The notes under the pieces: generated by a model
What the model saw: the letters and a program-made list of their open reading frames with translations, nothing else
The model's database searches: none
Told to the model about the DNA's origin: nothing
Origin: Phymorhynchus buccinoides
Lineage: Eukaryota > Mollusca > Gastropoda > Neogastropoda > Raphitomidae
Length of the DNA: 64,000 nucleotides
NCBI GenBank assembly: GCA_017654935.2
Contig: CM065690.1
Span: 11,005,102 to 11,069,101 of the forward strand
Direction: 5' to 3'
Shown: positions 59,010 to 64,000 of the stretch, piece after piece
How the letters are laid out: each line of letters starts with the position of its first letter
Position numbering within the stretch: position 1 is the stretch's first letter
Made by a program: the position numbers and the translations under genes

Positions 59010-59285
59010 TCTCATGTATGCCAGTCGGTCGTTTTCCGACCATGACTGCCAAATTATGCAATAGCAGAGGAGGGCAGAAGTTATCCCAGCAGGCTGGGAT
59101 AGAATTTGTTTATAATGGAGATGCCTTGCACAGGGTACATCCCTACTCACTCGGCCAAACGGATCTGAGGACATCTGGCGTCGGGGAAGGTTCCCCAAAG
59201 GCCAACTCATCCCTGCAGCTGCAGCATTAAGGGCCAGTGCAAAATGCTCCCTAGTTTCAGACATGAGTCATAGTCTTCTACTACT
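59010..59285. repeat. Dispersed repeat, second copy of 26780-27050
   Basis: gtatgccagtcggtcgtttt ccgaccatgactgcc ... gaatttgtttataatggaga tgcc ... cagtcttctac-type end. The LINE fragment abuts it on the left. Confidence 0.62.
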
Positions 59286-59324
59286 AAAGACTAAAGCTGT
59301 ACCATGATAGTCAGTATTGGTATT

Positions 59325-59775
59325 TCTTTGGTATTTGGTATATTCTAGTCACAGAGACTTATCTCTGTGAAATTCGGGCTGCTCTCCCCCTGGAGAGCGC
59401 GTCGCCGCAAGTGCAGCGCCTACCCAACTTTTGTGTGGTTTTTATTGGGGGGGGGGCGGGGGGGCACAGGGTGAGGAGGGGGGAGGGGCACACTTGAAAA
59501 ACCTAGCTATCAATTTGGCTATACCAGGCAGCGGGATTTCAAGTCCCTGCTCTTACCGACTTTCAACTGCCGTGGGATTTTTAAGTGTGTAAAGCGCACG
59601 GGTCAGACTAGCTTTAAGTCCCCATCCGAGGGACTGGACGTTCAGTTCGATTTTCCTGTCAAACTAGAAAGAAAGGGCGAGGAGGCCAGGATTCGAACCC
59701 GGGTCACTCACGCTGCAGTCACGCATTACATTTGGCAGGCGAATGTCTTAACCACTTTGTCACCTTTCTCTCCCT
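59325..59775 (-). mobile_element. Near full-length tRNA-headed SINE
   Basis: The minus strand starts near 59770 with a tRNA-like head: acaaagtggttaagacattc gcc (A-box area) and gggttcgaatcctgg (B-box). The body contains ggactggacgttcag and the conserved end tctctgtgaaattcgggctg. Length about 450 bp. The best SINE copy in the window. Confidence 0.8.
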
Positions 59776-60039
59776 CATTTCCTTTCTCTGGTTTAAACAA
59801 ATCTTTATTCACTCACTCAAAACGATCAAACAAAAAGACAATTAGAGCAACATCCTTTCTCTGTTATCTATTGTGCAGCTCTCATGTTCCTGTTGGCCCC
59901 CTACTACATGCTTAAATGTCAACCAATGATGGAAGCCATTTGAGCAAAGCAAATTGCCTTCTCACTTTTAAATAAATCCCTTTTTGACTACCGGTAGTCA
60001 GCAGGGCGCGGATTTAGGGGGGGTGATTCCCAGGGTTCC

Positions 60040-60125
60040 GCCTCCTCCCCCCCCCCCCCCCACCCCCCCCCCCCCCCCCCACCACCCCCCCCCCAGCCCC
60101 CATCCTCCCCCCCCCACCCCCCCCA
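60040..60125. repeat. C-rich low-complexity tract followed by A-run
   Basis: About 80 bp almost entirely C with scattered A/T, then an A-run and a GAA run (60124-60160). Proline- and glycine-rich open frames on both strands here are artefacts. Confidence 0.92.
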
Positions 60126-60421
60126 AAAAAAAAAAAAAAAGAAGAAGAAGAAGAAGAAAAGGAGAAACTGAAGTATAGCCTCCAATACAATCTTTGTTTA
60201 AAAGCTCTTCAGCGCCAGGGGGTGGGGGGTGAGACAAACAAATTTCCTCCAGACTGCCCCCAATTATATCACCTGGAACCCCCCCCCCCCCCTCGAACAT
60301 GAACTGATCCGCCCCTGTCAAGCTTAATTAATAATACCCCTTTGTCTTCTTTCGTTGCTCTTTGCAGAATTTTAGAGTGGTTTCTTCCAGTTACAGATCC
60401 GTGTTGGATTGCTTGAGCAGT

Positions 60422-60596
60422 ATCGTATTTTACGGACTATAAGTCGATACTTTTTTTCCCCGTAGATTGAGCCTTATAATTGAGACTGATAATATAATAA
60501 GAACCTATGATATAACAAAAAATGGCTGAATTTTGAGTAAAATTTGGGGGGTGCGCCTTATAATCAGGTGCGCCTTGTAGTCCGTAAAATACGGTA
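60422..60596. mobile_element. Family F MITE
   Basis: gtattttacggactataagt to cttgtagtccgtaaaatacg gta. Good inverted ends. Confidence 0.78.
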
Positions 60597-60667
60597 CTTA
60601 TCTGAAGAGGATGCGAGCTTAACTGAACATTTTAGTGATTACATTTTCAATCTCCCACGTCTTTCTC

Positions 60668-60904
60668 AATAACACCATCCCACACCGCCAGCCATATTTC
60701 AGCTTGTCCAGTAAATTTACCTGGTATAGAGAACTCAGAGTACCTGTGACATTATATATAAATAAAGTGTCTATCCTTACTTCCCTAAAACTAGGACAAT
60801 AGGGTCTTTGGATACATAGACCCCAATTTGATGCCTTTTAGTGACATAGGTGTTAAACCACTTGGGTGCTAAAATGCGACTTGTGGCTTAGGTGAAAGGG
60901 TTAA
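60668..60904 (+). mobile_element. TTAA MITE family A, copy 12
   Basis: Left border decayed (caccgccagccatatttcag); right end gtgaaagggttaa. Interior landmarks intact. Confidence 0.78.
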
Positions 60905-61079
60905 GGTCCATTCATTTTGTCCTAGCATTCATCCTCCGAAAACATTCATGACCTCACCCACACTCTCATAATAGAACTAGAGAAATAATACGCCAACAGA
61001 AACATTTGTGCTCTTATTTTCAGGACCATTCCGAATTCTTATATGCCGCTCATTATTATCGAAGAGCCATAATTGAGCT

Positions 61080-61288
61080 ACACTGCCTTTTCCCTTTGCT
61101 TATTGTCAGATACTATCTTTTCTGCTTTACTGGTCCATTCTCCCAGCCTTTTTTCAAGAAACTCTTACAAAGATTTTCTTCCAGCCAAAGACGGGACATG
61201 CCGGGCCTGTTTCTTAGATGCATAACGGCAGCATGACATATCTGCGCTCATATGACAGGAATCTGTCTGAGCGATCGAAGAAAAAGAA
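61080..61288. mobile_element. Dispersed repeat family G, copy 8
   Basis: ctgccttttccctttgctta ... cagccaaagacgggacatgc ... atctgtctgagcgatcgaag. Confidence 0.66.
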
Positions 61289-61571
61289 GAGGGCTACACT
61301 GTTGGAAAGATGCGATCGCATGATACATACAAGATCGCTGAGCGCTTCTGGCCACCAAAACGGAGACCACTCTCCAGAATTATATTACTTCCCTTTGTCA
61401 AATAAAAGGCAAAATCTATGTTTGCCGCCCGTGAGCGAGAGAGAGCCACGCAGACAGAAAGTTAAGAGAGTGAGGTTTGCATTGCTAGGAAACGGGACGC
61501 TAAATGGAATGCTGAAAGTGGTATCAAGGGCTAAGAACAACAACTACACCTAAACAGCCCATTTGTGTTTA

Positions 61572-61714
61572 CCGTATTTTTCGGACTATAAGGCGATACT
61601 TTTTTTTTCCCCAGACTGAGACCCCTGCGCCTTGTAATGTGACTGATAAAATAGTAAGAAAATATAATAACATCATCTGAAATTTGGGTATACTTTGTCC
61701 GAAAAATACGGTAA
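61572..61714. mobile_element. Family F MITE (clean copy)
   Basis: accgtatttttcggactata aggcg to tgtccgaaaaatacggta: inverted ends of about 17 bp, 143 bp overall. Confidence 0.82.
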
Positions 61715-61981
61715 GTGAATAAAACTTGACTGTAATCAGTCCACCCATCAGATCCATAGCATACATCATGTAGTTGTACATCATTAATAAAGAAAACAAC
61801 AACCGCAAATGAAGTTCTTCCACACCTAGTCATTGATACAAGGGTGAGAGTAAAACATTCTCTCAACCATGAAATAACGTTTCAATGTTCTCTGAATCTT
61901 CCCAAATCCTGAAGTGGTGACCGCATTAAAAATAATATCCAACTAGCGCAACGCCTAGTACTGGCAAATCCCAGAACCAGA

Positions 61982-62260
61982 ACCGGTAACGCCTAGTACC
62001 CCCCCCCCCCCCCCCCCCCCCATTTCACCTCCTCCCTCCTCCTCTGTAGAGAGAGAAACCGGCAGCGACACTCGCGCCCCCCCCCTCCTCCCCGTTAAAC
62101 TGAACTTGTAGTAGGCTAAGCTCGCCTGTCGGAATGTCCAGCACGCGTCACTCGTCACCCAGCACACATGAACCGCGTCTTGATGAGTGAACGCACGCAG
62201 CAGTTCCACCCCCCTGTTTAATAACAGCACGTTTGGACGGGTCCCATTTCACCAAGTCAG
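61982..62260. other. C-run and unassigned sequence
   Basis: C-run at 62000-62020, then GC-rich DNA without a recognisable exon. Confidence 0.4.
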
Positions 62261-62329
62261 CGGGAAACAGTAAATTGGTGCATATCGCGCACGTTTATGA
62301 ATGGATGCTGTTCAAATTTCATGCCAGGC

Positions 62330-62710
62330 TTTGCTCCGGCCATAGCAAGCCTGACAGCAAATTTGAAGCGATTCGGTTAAGAAACGGCGGAGTTATTTGT
62401 GAAAAGGTGAAGCGGCGTATAGCGAGCGCGTTTCTGAACTGATTCGCTTCCGGTTTGGTACACGGATAGTCACCGTCCCCGGTCATCTTCCTGCCGAATT
62501 CGAAGGCAATCCCCCCAGAAACACCGGAGATACGGGCGCCGAGAGGCCGGCGGATGCGCGTTTCGCGCATTTGCCGAACCGCGCAAATGACACTGCCGCC
62601 TCAGTTGTCGCTGCCATCGCCCCGTTAGGGCTCACAGCAAATTTGAAGCGATTCGGTCGAAAAACGGCGGAGTTATAAGGCCCGTTTTGTGTTTCACACA
62701 CACACACGGA
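62330..62710. repeat. Duplicated 'gcaaatttgaagcgattcgg' repeat
   Basis: gcaaatttgaagcgattcgg t(t/c)..aa.aacggcggagttat occurs at 62359 and 62637, with a related GC-rich spacer. It ends in cacacacacggacggacagt, a simple tail common on molluscan repeats. Confidence 0.6.
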
Positions 62711-62822
62711 CGGACAGTTGGCTTTTTACTATAATGATGATGTGTGTGTGCCTTGTATACAGGGTGGGTGGGGATACTGTTACAACTGCATATCTATCAT
62801 CTTGTTTTAATCTGCATCGATT

Positions 62823-63005
62823 TTGGCAGAAATGTTTTATTATAAAAGGCCATGGATCCGGATGGCCAATCCTGAAGACTTTCTATCAGCCTTTTTGTCC
62901 TTATGCCGATCTACGATCGCAAAGGAGTCTATTTTCAATCCTGATTTCAGGAGCATGCCTGAACTACTTTCACCTCATGTTGATATGGTCGGCAAAGGAG
63001 TACCA
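62823..63005 (+). other. Unrecognised protein-like open stretch
   Basis: Reads KRPWIRMANPEDFLSAFLSL then CRSTIAKESIFNPDFRSMPE LLSPHVDMVGKG, after a tttggcag acceptor-like site. Composition looks protein-coding, but I recognise no family and it runs directly into a family F end (ccatatttttcggactata at 63002). Could be an exon or a transposon ORF piece. Confidence 0.25.
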
Positions 63006-63039
63006 TATTTTTCGGACTATAACATAGTATAACTATAAG

Positions 63040-63736
63040 GTTTGTGCATTTCTTTCTTCATTTTTTTTTTCAAAATAGTTTCACTCTAAGGCCGGGTTCA
63101 CATTAGACACGCAAGTTCCGTATGGAAAACCCTAAAATAAGTGGAAGAAAGAAGGATAAAAGTTAACGCATAAAGGGAATTCGGACATGTGCGCAAATCT
63201 TTTCCCTTCTTTGTTTCACTTATTTATGGATTGCGAACAGGTTTCCGCATGGAATATCCGCTTATGTGTGTACACGGCCTAAGATTCATGACACTTGACA
63301 GAAGAGAAATAAACGTAAGATTTGGGCCACTGTTGTTTTTTTATTTGCACACAAGTCACAAACACCATTACTTTAAACATGTGCTTTCCAGTGAACATCA
63401 TACTTCACACAAGACATTCTCTTTTGCTCATTCTCACCCAACTATGCGATTTCAATTTTCATACAATATCAATGTTATACATTTCTAGCCTAGTGTCCAC
63501 AACTACCCAAACATGCAACCACTTCTTGCTCTGTGTGAGCAATACAATCATAGTTTGCGCAAACACACTACTAGTCTATTTTTAAAAACAAGCCTAACAT
63601 TCATGCTGTACATACAAGCAGTTACCATCACATTATATCACAACATTTTACCACTCGTCAACAACAGTTACAAAAAAACCCCAGATTCTGTAAAACCTGT
63701 TTCATTGCACAGGCATCCAAGTGCTGTAACTTGTCA
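63040..63736. other. Stretch without recognised features
   Basis: AT-rich, Thr/His-rich short frames only. No support for a gene. Confidence 0.4.
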
Positions 63737-64000
63737 TTTCAGTCTATTCTGCTTCTCATCTTGACACGCATTCAGTCTATTCTGCTTCTCATCCTCACAC
63801 ACATTCAGTCTATTCTGCTTCTCATCTCTACACGCATTCAGTCTATTCTGCCTCTCATCTCTACACGCACTGTCTATTCTGCTTCTCATCTTGACACACA
63901 TTCAATCTATTCTGCGTCTCATCTTTACACGAATTCAGTCTACTCTGCCTCTCATCTTGACACGAATTCAGTCTATTCTGCCTCTCATCTTCACACGCAT
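63737..64000. repeat. 33-bp minisatellite running off the right edge
   Basis: Unit ttcagtctattctgc(t/c)tc tcatcttgacacgca; repeats at 63740, 63773, 63806, 63839 and onward with small variants. About 8 copies visible; the array continues past the window. Confidence 0.92.

Noticed and set aside
58966..59264. N-terminal extension of the retrotransposon frame
   Set aside because: The DNA there is a separate dispersed repeat also found at 26780-27050, so the frame continuity is accidental.
59984..60321. Proline- and glycine-rich ORFs on both strands
   Set aside because: Pure low-complexity C/G tract.
61218..61553. 111-codon plus-strand ORF
   Set aside because: Starts inside a family G repeat, and the remainder has no recognisable similarity or splice context.

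Overview
This is intron-rich, repeat-packed animal nuclear DNA. I see no bacterial operons, rRNA, tRNA or CRISPR. Gene structure, the repeat style (many short inverted-repeat elements, a tRNA-headed SINE, long CA/GA microsatellites, poly-C and poly-G runs) and the protein sequences fit a marine mollusc, probably a gastropod. The species is an inference; no search was possible.

Two protein-coding genes can be supported exon by exon. (1) On the + strand, 5505-11459, a three-coding-exon gene for an FRS2/FRS3-type FGF-receptor docking protein: myristoylation start, PTB domain, a long tail of tyrosine docking motifs and the family's characteristic C-terminal end. (2) On the - strand, 55563 down to 38742, a twelve-exon cryptochrome of the vertebrate-type, clock-repressor class. 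Its photolyase-homology region is complete. Two small 3' exons, proposed here from splice signals and reading phase, give a 565-residue model. The genes point toward each other, with about 27 kb between the FRS2 stop and the CRY stop. Their products act in separate processes (receptor tyrosine kinase signalling and the circadian clock), and nothing suggests co-regulation.

Layout: 1-5446, repeats upstream of FRS2; 5447-11912, FRS2 with introns full of small transposons and a 77-bp tandem duplication of its C-terminal codons just after the stop; 11913-38741, gene-poor DNA with tandem arrays, a 46-bp minisatellite, LINE tails and inverted-repeat elements; 38742-55563, CRY, with partial copies of exons 7 and 9 inside its introns; 55564-64000, a CRY promoter-like stretch, a LINE reverse-transcriptase tail, a SINE with a visible tRNA-like head, and a 33-bp minisatellite running off the right edge.

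The most distinctive feature is the mobile-element population. At least six different families of short elements are bounded by TTAA and carry inverted ends (CCCTTTC.., CCCCTTGAC.., CCCTCTTGC.., CTCATTC..). Others have TA-flanked CAGTGG ends, and several are inserted inside one another. No intact transposase was seen.
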